Positions 36,409 through 43,656 of a DNA stretch of 64,000 nucleotides are shown piece by piece (position 1 is the stretch's first letter; each line of letters opens with the position of its first letter). The position numbers were made by a program, and so were the translations under genes. A model generated the notes under the pieces. That model was given only the letters and a program-made list of their open reading frames with translations, ran no database searches and was not told where the DNA came from. Source of the DNA: Chloroflexota bacterium (GTDB lineage: Bacteria; Chloroflexota; Anaerolineae; Anaerolineales; Villigracilaceae); the NCBI GenBank assembly GCA_016235425.1, contig JACRLC010000091.1, positions 62,001-126,000 of the forward strand, given 5' to 3'.

Positions 36409-37863
36409 ATGACCAACTGGCCCGGAACCCGCACCCTCATCCTCGGCGCGGCGAGACAAGGTTTAGCCCTCGCCCGCTGGTTAGCGCGTCACGGTTCACG
36501 CGTGACCTTGAGCGACTCGCGCGGCATGGATGAATTATCCGCCGCCCGCGCATCCCTCGCCGACGCGGGCGTAAAATGGGCAGTCGGCGGCCATCCGCTT
36601 GAACTGCTGGATGATTGCGATGTGCTGTGTCTCTCCGGCGGAGTCCCGCTCACCCTCCCAATCGTGCAGGAAGCTGTCAAGCGCGGCATTCATCTTACGA
36701 ACGACACACAGATCTTCATGGAAGTCGTCCCGTGCAGAACGATTGGAATTACGGGTTCGGCAGGCAAGACGACAACGACAACATTGGTTGGCGAAATGGC
36801 AAAACTTTCGTTCCCTCACCCTAACCCTCTCCCGCAGGGAGAGGGGACTCCCTTCTCCTGCGGGAGAAGGGCTGGGGATGAGGGAGAGCGTCCACCTTCT
36901 ATCTACACTGGCGGCAACATCGGTGACCCGCTCATCAACTACGTGGACGATATGAAAGCCAACGACCTGGCGATTCTGGAGATTTCATCCTTTCAGCTCG
37001 ACCAGATGACCATCTCGCCAAACATCGCCGCGGTCTTGAACATCACGCCGAACCATCTTGACCGTCACGGCACGATGGAAGCGTACACTGCCGCGAAGGC
37101 GCGCATCCTTGAATTTCAAAGCGGCAAGGACATCGCGATCTTGGGCCGCGACGACAAAGGCGCCTGGAATTTACGAAACAAAGTGAGAGGCAGGCTCATC
37201 ACTTTCAGTTTGCACGAACTCGATGAAGGTTTGGACGGCGCATATCTGCACGATGACCTGCTCAACCTGCGCGACGGCGACGCCTACCTGCCGCTCATCC
37301 TGCGCGAGAAGATTCAACTGCGCGGCGATCATAACGTGAGCAATGTCCTTGCCGCGTTCGCCATTGGGCACGCGGCTGGCTTTACACTGGACGCCATGCT
37401 CGAAGCTGCCGAGGAATTCCGCGGCGTGGAACACAGGCTTGAGCTTGTCCGTGAGCTGCGCGGCGTGCGCTGGTACAACGACTCGATTGCGACCGCGCCC
37501 GAACGAAGCATGGCCGCCGTCCATTCATTCGATGAACCGATCGTGCTTCTGCTCGGTGGGCGCGACAAGGATTTGCCGTGGGAAGACCTCGCTGATCTCA
37601 TCCATGAACGCGTAGACCACGTTGTGCTCTTTGGCGAGGCGGCGGAAAAAATTGAAATAGCGGTGGCAGGTTCAGCGTCCGAAAAAAGACGCGCTGATGT
37701 CTGCCGCGTCAAGAATCTTAAAGAGGCAGTTGTCAAAGCCGCGGGAGTGGCACAGGAAGGAGACGTCGTCCTGCTTTCGCCCGGCGGCACGAGTTTTGAT
37801 GAGTTCAAGGATTTTGCGGAGAGAGGAGAAGCTTTTAGAAAATGGGTACTGGAACTTTCGTGA
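36409..37863 (+). CDS. murD: UDP-N-acetylmuramoylalanine-D-glutamate ligase carrying an in-frame repeat insertion
   Basis: A 484-residue Mur ligase, about 30 longer than usual. N-terminal Rossmann part TRTLILGAARQGLALARWLARHG; ATP loop GITGSAGKTTTTTLVGEMA near 115-130; GGNIGDPLINYVD near 168; LEISSFQLDQM; NITPNHLDRHGTMEAY; FRGVEHRLELVRELRGVRWYNDS near 345; LLLGGRDKDLPWEDL. It adds D-Glu to UDP-MurNAc-L-Ala. Residues 135-164, between the ATP-loop helix and GGNIG, are encoded by a palindromic repeat element (36812-36884) and are not part of the family fold; the frame stays open. Confidence 0.94.
   Translation: MTNWPGTRTLILGAARQGLALARWLARHGSRVTLSDSRGMDELSAARASLADAGVKWAVGGHPLELLDDCDVLCLSGGVPLTLPIVQEAVKRGIHLTNDTQIFMEVVPCRTIGITGSAGKTTTTTLVGEMAKLSFPHPNPLPQGEGTPFSCGRRAGDEGERPPSIYTGGNIGDPLINYVDDMKANDLAILEISSFQLDQMTISPNIAAVLNITPNHLDRHGTMEAYTAAKARILEFQSGKDIAILGRDDKGAWNLRNKVRGRLITFSLHELDEGLDGAYLHDDLLNLRDGDAYLPLILREKIQLRGDHNVSNVLAAFAIGHAAGFTLDAMLEAAEEFRGVEHRLELVRELRGVRWYNDSIATAPERSMAAVHSFDEPIVLLLGGRDKDLPWEDLADLIHERVDHVVLFGEAAEKIEIAVAGSASEKRRADVCRVKNLKEAVVKAAGVAQEGDVVLLSPGGTSFDEFKDFAERGEAFRKWVLELS
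36812..36884. repeat. Palindromic repeat element in frame inside murD
   Basis: Hairpin 1: ccctctccc-gca-gggagaggg (36825-36845). Hairpin 2: cccttctcc-tgcg-ggagaaggg (36850-36871). Outer arms ccctcaccc and ggggatgaggg close a cloverleaf-like structure. The element is translated as murD residues 135-160 (start HPNPLPQGEG, end RRAGDEGE) with no stop. Confidence 0.85.
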
Positions 37864-39107
37864 ACGAACGACCCTACACACCGTCGAGGCCATCCATTCA
37901 AAGGCGCGGGTTCGATATGCCCCTGCTCGTGACGGTGATCGCCCTGGTGGTGTTCGGGTTGTTGATGTTGTTCTCCGCATCGTGGGATTTTTCTTTCGGC
38001 GCGTACGGCGACTCCATGCACATGTTCAACCGCCAGTTGATGTGGCTGGGGTTGGGGACAGTAGCCGCGTTGATATTGGCTTTCTTCGATTATCACCACT
38101 GGCGCAAATTCGTGGTTCCCGCCATGGCAATCACAATCCTTTTGCTGGTGACGGTGCTCGTGTTCAGCGAGATCCGTTTCGGCGCAAAACGCAATTTGTG
38201 TTCGGAAGGTTCGTGCCAGCCGTCGGAAGCGGCGAAACTTGTTTCAATTCTGTATCTTGGCGTGTGGCTTTACTCCAAACGCGAACACCTGCACGACATT
38301 TCACTCGGACTGATCCCGCTCGGTGTGATCCTCGGTATCGTCGGCGGCTTGATCTACCAGCAGCCGGATTTGAGCGCGGCGGCCACCGTGTTGATGCTTG
38401 GCGGCCTGCTCTTCTTCCTGGCGGGCGGCGACTTGAAACAGATCGGTGTATTGCTCGTGGTTTCAATCGCCGCGGCATGGTTGATCACCCGGGTCAGCGT
38501 GACGGGGCGCGAGCGCGTGGGCGATTTTCTCGCCGGGATCAAAGACCCGCTCCAGGCTTCGTATCATGTGCGCCGTTCGTTTGAAGCCATTGTCAACGGC
38601 GGGTGGTTCGGCGTGGGACTCGGCCAGTCGAAATCGAAACTCACCGGCCTGCCTGTGCCTCCCACCGATAGCATCTTTGCGGTGGTGGCCGAGGAGTTGG
38701 GGCTCCTCGGTTCTGTCGCTCTCATCGGGTTATACGGTGCGCTCGTGTGGCGCGGCTTTGTCATTGCCCGACGCGCACCCGATATGCTCGGCACTCTGCT
38801 CGCTTCCGGCCTCGTCCTTTGGATTGGCACGGAAGCTCTTGTCAACATGGCCGTGATGGTCGGCCTCTTGCCCTTCGCGGGCAATGCCCTGCCCTTCGTC
38901 AGCGCGGGCGGCTCGAACCTCGTGGCAACCCTCGCGGCGATTGGCATTCTCTTCAATATCTCCCGCCAAAAAGGCGAAGGCACAATGACGGACGAAGAAT
39001 GGAGGTCTTACGGTGCGGTTGTTGATTTGCGCTGGTGGAACCGGCGGCGGAGTGTATCCCGCCCTCGCCGTCCTCGAACGGTTGAAGGTGGCAAGTTCAA
39101 AAGTTAA
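37842..39107 (+). CDS. ftsW: Septal peptidoglycan polymerase FtsW (SEDS family)
   Basis: A 421-residue SEDS protein with about 10 membrane segments. It has GLLMLFSASWDFSF near residue 40, QPSEAAKLVSILYLGVWL near 127, QQPDLSAAATVLMLGGLLFF, GGWFGVGLGQSKSKLTGLPVP near 250, TDSIFAVVAEELGLLGSVAL and LPFVSAGGSNLVATL near 350. It polymerises glycan strands from lipid II at the septum with FtsI. ATG at 37842 overlaps murD by 22 bp; an in-frame GTG at 37860 is an alternative. The 3' end overlaps murG by 95 bp, and the last residues (GGKFKS) and stop come from a repeat inserted in murG. Confidence 0.93.
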   Translation: MGTGTFVNERPYTPSRPSIQRRGFDMPLLVTVIALVVFGLLMLFSASWDFSFGAYGDSMHMFNRQLMWLGLGTVAALILAFFDYHHWRKFVVPAMAITILLLVTVLVFSEIRFGAKRNLCSEGSCQPSEAAKLVSILYLGVWLYSKREHLHDISLGLIPLGVILGIVGGLIYQQPDLSAAATVLMLGGLLFFLAGGDLKQIGVLLVVSIAAAWLITRVSVTGRERVGDFLAGIKDPLQASYHVRRSFEAIVNGGWFGVGLGQSKSKLTGLPVPPTDSIFAVVAEELGLLGSVALIGLYGALVWRGFVIARRAPDMLGTLLASGLVLWIGTEALVNMAVMVGLLPFAGNALPFVSAGGSNLVATLAAIGILFNISRQKGEGTMTDEEWRSYGAVVDLRWWNRRRSVSRPRRPRTVEGGKFKS

Positions 39108-40158
39108 AGGAATGGGGCGCGGCCCCAACTTTCAACTTGCCACTTCCAACTTTGAACTTCTTTGGGTCGGCGGTGAAGGCGGCATGGAAGAGGAACTCGT
39201 GAATCGTGCGGGCATCCCCTATCAATCCATTCCAGCCGCGGGCGTGCATGGCGTTGGCCTGCGCGCGCTTCCCCGCAACATCGCGAAGCTCACGCGCGGT
39301 GTCGTCGCTTCGCGCCGCATCCTCAAAGAGTTCCGTCCCGACGTGCTTTTCTTCACCGGCGGTTACGTCGCCGCGCCAATGGCAGTTGCAGGCCGCGGCA
39401 TTCCCACCCTTTTATTTGTGCCCGATATCGAACCGGGCCTTGCCTTGAAATTCCTCGCGCGTTATGCGGACCGCGTCACCCTGACCGCGCCGGACTCAAA
39501 AAAATATTTCCCGCGCCCCGAGAGACTCGTCCTCACCGGCTACCCGCTTCGCGCGGACCTCGCGGCCTGGTCCCGCCAAAAAGCGACTCAGCACTTCGGC
39601 CTCTCCAGCGACCTCCCCACCCTGCTCATCTTCGGCGGGAGCAAGGGCGCGCGTTCGATCAACATGGCAGCCATCAAACATCTCAAGTCATTGCTTGAGA
39701 TGGCGCAGGTCATCCACATCACAGGCAGTCTCGATTGGCAGACCGTCGAAGCGGCCTCCAGGGAATTGCCTGAGGCGCTTTCGGTCCGCTATCACATCAT
39801 GCCCTATCTTCACGAAATGGGCGCGGCCCTCGCTGCGGCAGACCTGGTCATCTCGCGCGCAGGCGCGTCCACGCTGGGCGAATATCCGTTCTTTGGCTTG
39901 CCCGCCATCCTTGTGCCATATCCGTACGCGTGGCGCTACCAAAAAGTCAACGCAGATTATCTCGCCGGGCGCGGCGCGGCGGTCATTTTGCAGGATGAAT
40001 TCCTCGACGAAAAATTACCGGTGCTTGCGAGAACCCTGCTCGACAACCTAAACAAGCGTGAGGCCATGCGCGCCGCCATGCAAAACTTATCCCACCCACA
40101 CGCGGCGGACGCGATTGCCAGCCAGTTACTCGAACTGGCAGGAGAACAGCCTTTATGA
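39013..40158 (+). CDS. murG: UDP-GlcNAc:undecaprenyl-PP-MurNAc-pentapeptide GlcNAc transferase MurG with an N-terminal repeat insertion
   Basis: A 381-residue GT28 enzyme. GTG at 39013 has GGAGG 8 nt upstream (39000-39004) and gives MRLLICAGGTGGGVYPALAV. Other motifs: LWVGGEGGMEEELV, VLFFTGGYVAAPMAVA, TLLIFGGSKGARSIN near 210, DLVISRAGASTLGEYPFFGLPAILVPYPYA near 280. It converts lipid I to lipid II. Residues 25-49, between the first helix and LLWVGGEGG, are encoded by a repeat element with inverted arms; without them the length is about 356, normal for MurG. It overlaps ftsW by 95 bp and the CvpA-like gene by 4 bp. Confidence 0.94.
   Translation: MRLLICAGGTGGGVYPALAVLERLKVASSKVKGMGRGPNFQLATSNFELLWVGGEGGMEEELVNRAGIPYQSIPAAGVHGVGLRALPRNIAKLTRGVVASRRILKEFRPDVLFFTGGYVAAPMAVAGRGIPTLLFVPDIEPGLALKFLARYADRVTLTAPDSKKYFPRPERLVLTGYPLRADLAAWSRQKATQHFGLSSDLPTLLIFGGSKGARSINMAAIKHLKSLLEMAQVIHITGSLDWQTVEAASRELPEALSVRYHIMPYLHEMGAALAAADLVISRAGASTLGEYPFFGLPAILVPYPYAWRYQKVNADYLAGRGAAVILQDEFLDEKLPVLARTLLDNLNKREAMRAAMQNLSHPHAADAIASQLLELAGEQPL
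39085..39158. repeat. Inverted/heptamer repeat in frame in murG, also ending ftsW
   Basis: Arms gtggcaagttcaaaagtt (39088-39105) and aactttcaacttgccac (39127-39143) are near-perfect inverted copies. The right part reads as 7-mers: caacttt caacttg ccacttc. It is translated as murG residues 25-49 and, in the ftsW frame, supplies the last residues and the TAA stop (39105-39107). Confidence 0.8.
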
Positions 40159-40688
40159 TGAACCTCATTTATGTCTTGTGGATGTACGTGATCCTGTTCG
40201 CAATCATCGGCGCAATGCGCGGCTGGGCGAAGGAATTGCTGGTGGCATTCAGCGTGATTGCCGCGCTGGCGGTCAATCACATATTGGATAAATACATTCC
40301 CATCGTCCGTGATCTCACCGACGAAAGCACATCGCTCTTTGGGATCCGCGCGATCGTCCTGCTGGCCCTGGTCTTCTTCGGCTACCAGACCGTGCTCATC
40401 ATCCCGCGCCTCGCATCCAAAGCCGCACGCGAACGTCTGCAAGATTCGCTCTTCGGCGCAGTGCTCGGCGGTGTCAATGGATATTTGATTGCCGGGACGA
40501 TCCTGTATTACTACCACCAGGCCAATTATCCCTATCCCAACATCATCTCACCGCCGGGCCCCGGAACCCCCCTCGCAGATTCAGTGGCGTTCATGATGCA
40601 ATACATGCCCCCGCGCTGGCTCGGCGAACCCGGCATCTACATTGCCATCGTTCTCATCCTGATCTTTATTATTGTTGTGTACATCTAA
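40155..40688 (+). CDS. CvpA-family membrane protein
   Basis: A 177-residue protein with about five membrane segments. It starts in the murG stop (ATGATG; ATGA overlap). Features of the CvpA (colicin V production) family are IIGAMRGWAKELLVAFSVIAAL at about 15-37 and RLQDSLFGAVLGGVNGYLIAG at about 97-117. The C-terminus is a long hydrophobic end (IAIVLILIFIIVVYI). Family knowledge: CvpA proteins are linked to envelope stress and export, with unclear biochemistry. Its placement between murG and murC suggests co-expression with wall synthesis. A TIR-bordered repeat follows. Confidence 0.78.
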   Translation: MMNLIYVLWMYVILFAIIGAMRGWAKELLVAFSVIAALAVNHILDKYIPIVRDLTDESTSLFGIRAIVLLALVFFGYQTVLIIPRLASKAARERLQDSLFGAVLGGVNGYLIAGTILYYYHQANYPYPNIISPPGPGTPLADSVAFMMQYMPPRWLGEPGIYIAIVLILIFIIVVYI

Positions 40689-40697
40689 ATCCATTTA

Positions 40698-40867
40698 TGT
40701 CACTGCGAGCGTTTGCCGCGAAGCAGTCTCCTTGCAACAGGGGATTGCTTCGGCGCTTCGACCCTTCGACAAGCTCAGGGCGGCGCTACGGGTCTCGATA
40801 CGGGCTGAGAAGAACACCCAGCCCTACTCGACCCTCCGCTCAGCGCGAACACCGCATCGCAACGACA
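40698..40867. repeat. Mini-element with terminal inverted repeats (copy 2, composite)
   Basis: Left end tgtcactgcgag (40698-40709), right end atcgcaacgaca (40856-40867). The interior has gcgaagcagtctcc and ggattgcttcgg as in the other copies, plus nested units: cccttcgacaagctcagggc and ggtctcgatacgggctgaga with ccctactcgacc. It looks like a mini-element that received two other repeats. Confidence 0.7.
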
Positions 40868-40880
40868 TGTGAAACCAACT

Positions 40881-42266
40881 ATGACACGCGTCCACTTCAT
40901 CGGCATCGGCGGCTCGGGGCTTTCTGCAATCGCGCGTCTCCTCAAGGAGAGCGGCTTCGAAGTGACCGGCTCGGACCGAGCCGCGTCGCAATTCGCTCTG
41001 GACCTGCAGAATGACGGTGTCGCTGTTTTCATCGGCCATCATCCGCGCAACATCGTTGGAGCGGATTTGGTGATTCGCTCCTCCGCCATAACGGACGACA
41101 ATCCCGAGGTCGAGGCCGCGAAACTGGCGGGCATCCCGGTTTACAAGCGCGCTGATTTCCTCGGTCAGTTAATGGCTGAAAAAACAGGGATTGCCGTCGC
41201 CGGTACGCACGGCAAGACGACAACAACCGCCATGATCGCCTGGGTACTTTACATGCTTGGCCGCGACCCATCCTTCATCGTCGGCGGCACGCTGAATAAT
41301 CTCAAAGTCAACGCGCGCGCGGGCAAGGGCGAACCATTCGTCATCGAAGCAGACGAGTACGACCGCATGTTCCTCGGCCTCAAGCCGCGCATCGAAGTCA
41401 TCACCAGCCTCGAACACGACCACCCCGATATTTATCCCAAGTTCGAAGATATGTACGCCGCATTTCAAAGTTTCGTGGATCTGCTCCCTCCCGACGGTAC
41501 ACTGATCGTCTGCGCGGAGGAGGAACATGCCGTGAGCCTGCTCAGCCACGCACGCCGCAAGGGACACAACGTGGTCTCGTACAGTGTGCAGAGTGAAATG
41601 ACCATCAACAGCCCGCAGTGGATGCAGGCGCGCAGCCTCAAGCCCAACGACCGCGGCGGCTTCAACTTCAACGCCATGACCAATGTCGGTGAAGCCGCGG
41701 CCGCATCGGTAAATGTTTCTTTGCAGGTTCCGGGCGAACACAACGTCCGCAACGCGCTGGCTGCACTATCCGTCATCGCAACGATGGGACTATCCCTCCA
41801 AATGGCGGCAACGGCGCTCGGCCAATTCACAGGAACGGGCCGCCGCTTCGAAGTGCGCGGCGAGAAACACGGCGTCATCGTTGTGGACGATTACGCCCAC
41901 CACCCCACCGAAATCCGCGCCACACTTGCGGCCGCGCGTGCGCGCTATCCGAATCATCGCGTTTGGGCCGTGTGGCAGCCGCACACCTACTCGCGCACGC
42001 AGACCCTCTTCTATGAATTCACACGCGCATTCAACGATGCGAACGAAGTACTCGTCACAGAAATTTATGCGTCACGTGAAAAGACACAGAATTTTTCCTC
42101 CGCCGAGGTCGTGAGCGCGATGCCCCACCCATCAGCGAAGTTCACAGGCACGCTCGAAAACACGACCAAATATTTGCTCAAGCATCTTCGCTCCGGCGAC
42201 GTTTTACTCGTCCTCTCCGCCGGCGACGCCGACCAGATCAGCGCCAATGTTTTGAAAGGATTGTGA
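40881..42266 (+). CDS. murC: UDP-N-acetylmuramate-L-alanine ligase
   Basis: A 461-residue Mur ligase (start MTRVHFIGIGGSGLSAIARL; a GTG at 40869 lies at the end of the repeat and is less likely). Motifs: GSDRAASQFALDLQ, VAGTHGKTTTTAMIAWVL near 110 (ATP loop), EADEYDRMFLGLKP near 155, SLEHDHPDIYP, GEHNVRNALAALSV near 290, VVDDYAHHPTEIRATL near 335 and WQPHTYSRTQTL. It joins L-Ala to UDP-MurNAc, the first Mur ligase step. No Shine-Dalgarno is obvious. The next gene starts 8 bp after the stop. Confidence 0.95.
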   Translation: MTRVHFIGIGGSGLSAIARLLKESGFEVTGSDRAASQFALDLQNDGVAVFIGHHPRNIVGADLVIRSSAITDDNPEVEAAKLAGIPVYKRADFLGQLMAEKTGIAVAGTHGKTTTTAMIAWVLYMLGRDPSFIVGGTLNNLKVNARAGKGEPFVIEADEYDRMFLGLKPRIEVITSLEHDHPDIYPKFEDMYAAFQSFVDLLPPDGTLIVCAEEEHAVSLLSHARRKGHNVVSYSVQSEMTINSPQWMQARSLKPNDRGGFNFNAMTNVGEAAAASVNVSLQVPGEHNVRNALAALSVIATMGLSLQMAATALGQFTGTGRRFEVRGEKHGVIVVDDYAHHPTEIRATLAAARARYPNHRVWAVWQPHTYSRTQTLFYEFTRAFNDANEVLVTEIYASREKTQNFSSAEVVSAMPHPSAKFTGTLENTTKYLLKHLRSGDVLLVLSAGDADQISANVLKGL

Positions 42267-42274
42267 GGTGCAAA

Positions 42275-42520
42275 ATGGCTGAACAAAAGAAGAAAGCGCA
42301 AAACGGCAAGTCCGCTGCGACGAAACGCACGTATCAAGCTGAGATCCATTCGACTTCGCTCAGGACAGGCTTGGGCCTGCCTCCGCTAAAAATGGTTTTG
42401 GTCCACGCTGAAAACGACCGCGCCAACGCGGCCGCGAAGCCAGTGACAAAATCGAAGAAGGCCCTCACGCGCGAAGAAGCCGTGATGAAAATTATCGAGC
42501 ATTTGACGAAGGTGCAATAA
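42275..42520 (+). CDS. Small basic protein between murC and murB, unknown function
   Basis: An 81-residue lysine-rich protein (starts MAEQKKKAQNGKSAATKRTY), 8 bp after murC, with a GAGGTG Shine-Dalgarno-like site. The C-terminal part ALTREEAVMKIIEHLTKVQ could be helical. No membrane segment or known domain was recognised. Codons 26-38 (nt 42349-42385) match a repeat unit (cgacttcgctcaggac), so part of the ORF may come from a repeat. It could be a real nucleic-acid-binding or division accessory protein, or a repeat-derived ORF. The coupling to murC favours translation. Confidence 0.5.
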   Translation: MAEQKKKAQNGKSAATKRTYQAEIHSTSLRTGLGLPPLKMVLVHAENDRANAAAKPVTKSKKALTREEAVMKIIEHLTKVQ

Positions 42521-42524
42521 CGTA

Positions 42525-42578
42525 GGGACGACCCTTGCGGTCGTCCTGGGCAGGGGCAAGCCCTGCCCCTGCGAGAAA
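42525..42578. repeat. Two-hairpin intergenic repeat before murB
   Basis: gggacgacccttgcggtcgtcc followed by gggcaggggcaagccctgcccc: two adjacent hairpins. The layout is the same as in the element at 30578-30630 (gggcgacc...ggtcgccc, then gggcagg...cagcccc). Confidence 0.72.
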
Positions 42579-42582
42579 AACC

Positions 42583-43500
42583 ATGACCACACCCGCCCGT
42601 CCCGTTGATGTATTACGCGTCCACTTTGGGGACGCGGTGCAAGAGAATGTACCGCTTGCGCCGTATACGTCTGCGCGTATTGGCGGGAATGCGGATGTGC
42701 TGGTCACGGTCAAATCTGCAGATGAGCTGGCAAATGTAATGCAGGTGATATGGTCGCAGGGCGTTTCATACTATATCCTTGGCGGCGGCTCGAATGTTTT
42801 GGTCAGTGACAAGGGCATGCGAGGGGTAACGGTATTGAACCGGGCGAAGGAAGTCAAATTTTTTGGCGGCGGCCAGCCCAAAGTCTGGTGCGAAGCGGGT
42901 GTCGTCTTCAGCAATCTGGCGAATCGTTGTGCGTCCAAAGGTTACGCGGGATTGGAATGGGGTGCGGCAGTCCCAGGCACAATTGGCGGCGCGGTATTTG
43001 GAAATGCAGGCGCGTTCGGCGGAGACGTCGCGGGGAATTTGATCTGCGCCGAATTGTTGACGAAGAACGGCCGTGAAAAATTTTCGGCTGCGCAAATGGG
43101 TTACGGTTATCGCACGAGTGTTTTGAAACGCGGTGACGTAAAAGCAATAGTACTTTCAGCAGAGTTGAGTTTAAAAAACGCGACAAAAGAGGAAGTTACT
43201 GTTAAAATCGAGGAATTCAGTGAACGCCGCAAAGCGACACAACCGCCTGGCGCCAGCATGGGTTCGATGTTCAAAAACCCTGCGGGCGATTATGCAGGCC
43301 GTTTGATCGAGGCCGCGGGTTTGAAAGGCGCCCGCATCGGCAACGCTGAAATCAGCACGCTGCACGGAAATTTCTTTATCAATCATGGCAGGACAGAGGC
43401 CGAAGATATTCGCGCCTTGATTCTGTTGGCGCAAAAAACTGTGAAGGAAAAGTTCGGCGTTGAGTTGGAATTGGAGATTGAGTTGGTTGGTGAGTGGTGA
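42583..43500 (+). CDS. murB: UDP-N-acetylenolpyruvoylglucosamine reductase
   Basis: A 305-residue FAD enzyme starting at ATG 42583; an upstream in-frame extension would be encoded by the hairpin repeat. Motifs: APYTSARIGGNADVLV (FAD-binding start), YYILGGGSNVLVSDKGMRGV near 64, YAGLEWGAAVPGTIGGAVFGNAGAFGG near 120-147, GYRTSVLKRG near 175, PPGASMGSMFKNPAGDYAGRLIEAAGLKG near 230 (catalytic Ser) and HGNFFINHG. It lacks the extra loop of type I MurB, fitting the shorter type II. NADPH-dependent formation of UDP-MurNAc. A mini-element separates it from ddl. Confidence 0.95.
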   Translation: MTTPARPVDVLRVHFGDAVQENVPLAPYTSARIGGNADVLVTVKSADELANVMQVIWSQGVSYYILGGGSNVLVSDKGMRGVTVLNRAKEVKFFGGGQPKVWCEAGVVFSNLANRCASKGYAGLEWGAAVPGTIGGAVFGNAGAFGGDVAGNLICAELLTKNGREKFSAAQMGYGYRTSVLKRGDVKAIVLSAELSLKNATKEEVTVKIEEFSERRKATQPPGASMGSMFKNPAGDYAGRLIEAAGLKGARIGNAEISTLHGNFFINHGRTEAEDIRALILLAQKTVKEKFGVELELEIELVGEW

Positions 43501-43505
43501 CGGGA

Positions 43506-43647
43506 TGTCGTTGCGAGCGCACGTTGCGAAGCAATCCCCCGTTAAACGAGCAGAGTTTATCGAGGAGCCCTTCCGCCGAATTGGAGATTGCTTCGTCGGG
43601 AAGCCTGCCCTGAGCCTGTCGAAGGGAACACCCTCCTCGCAGCGACA
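43506..43647. repeat. Mini-element with terminal inverted repeats (copy 3)
   Basis: A 142-bp element: left end tgtcgttgcgag (43506-43517), right end ctcgcagcgaca (43636-43647), 11 of 12 in inverted match. Inside: gcgaagcaatccc, ggagattgcttcg and gccctgagcctgtcgaaggg. Length and ends match copy 1 at 31547-31692. Confidence 0.75.
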
Positions 43648-43656
43648 TAAAATATT

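Noticed and set aside
36812-36890. murD as a pseudogene or sequencing error because of the odd insertion
   Set aside because: The frame is open across the insert and all MurD motifs before and after are intact. The insert is a whole repeat with its hairpins.
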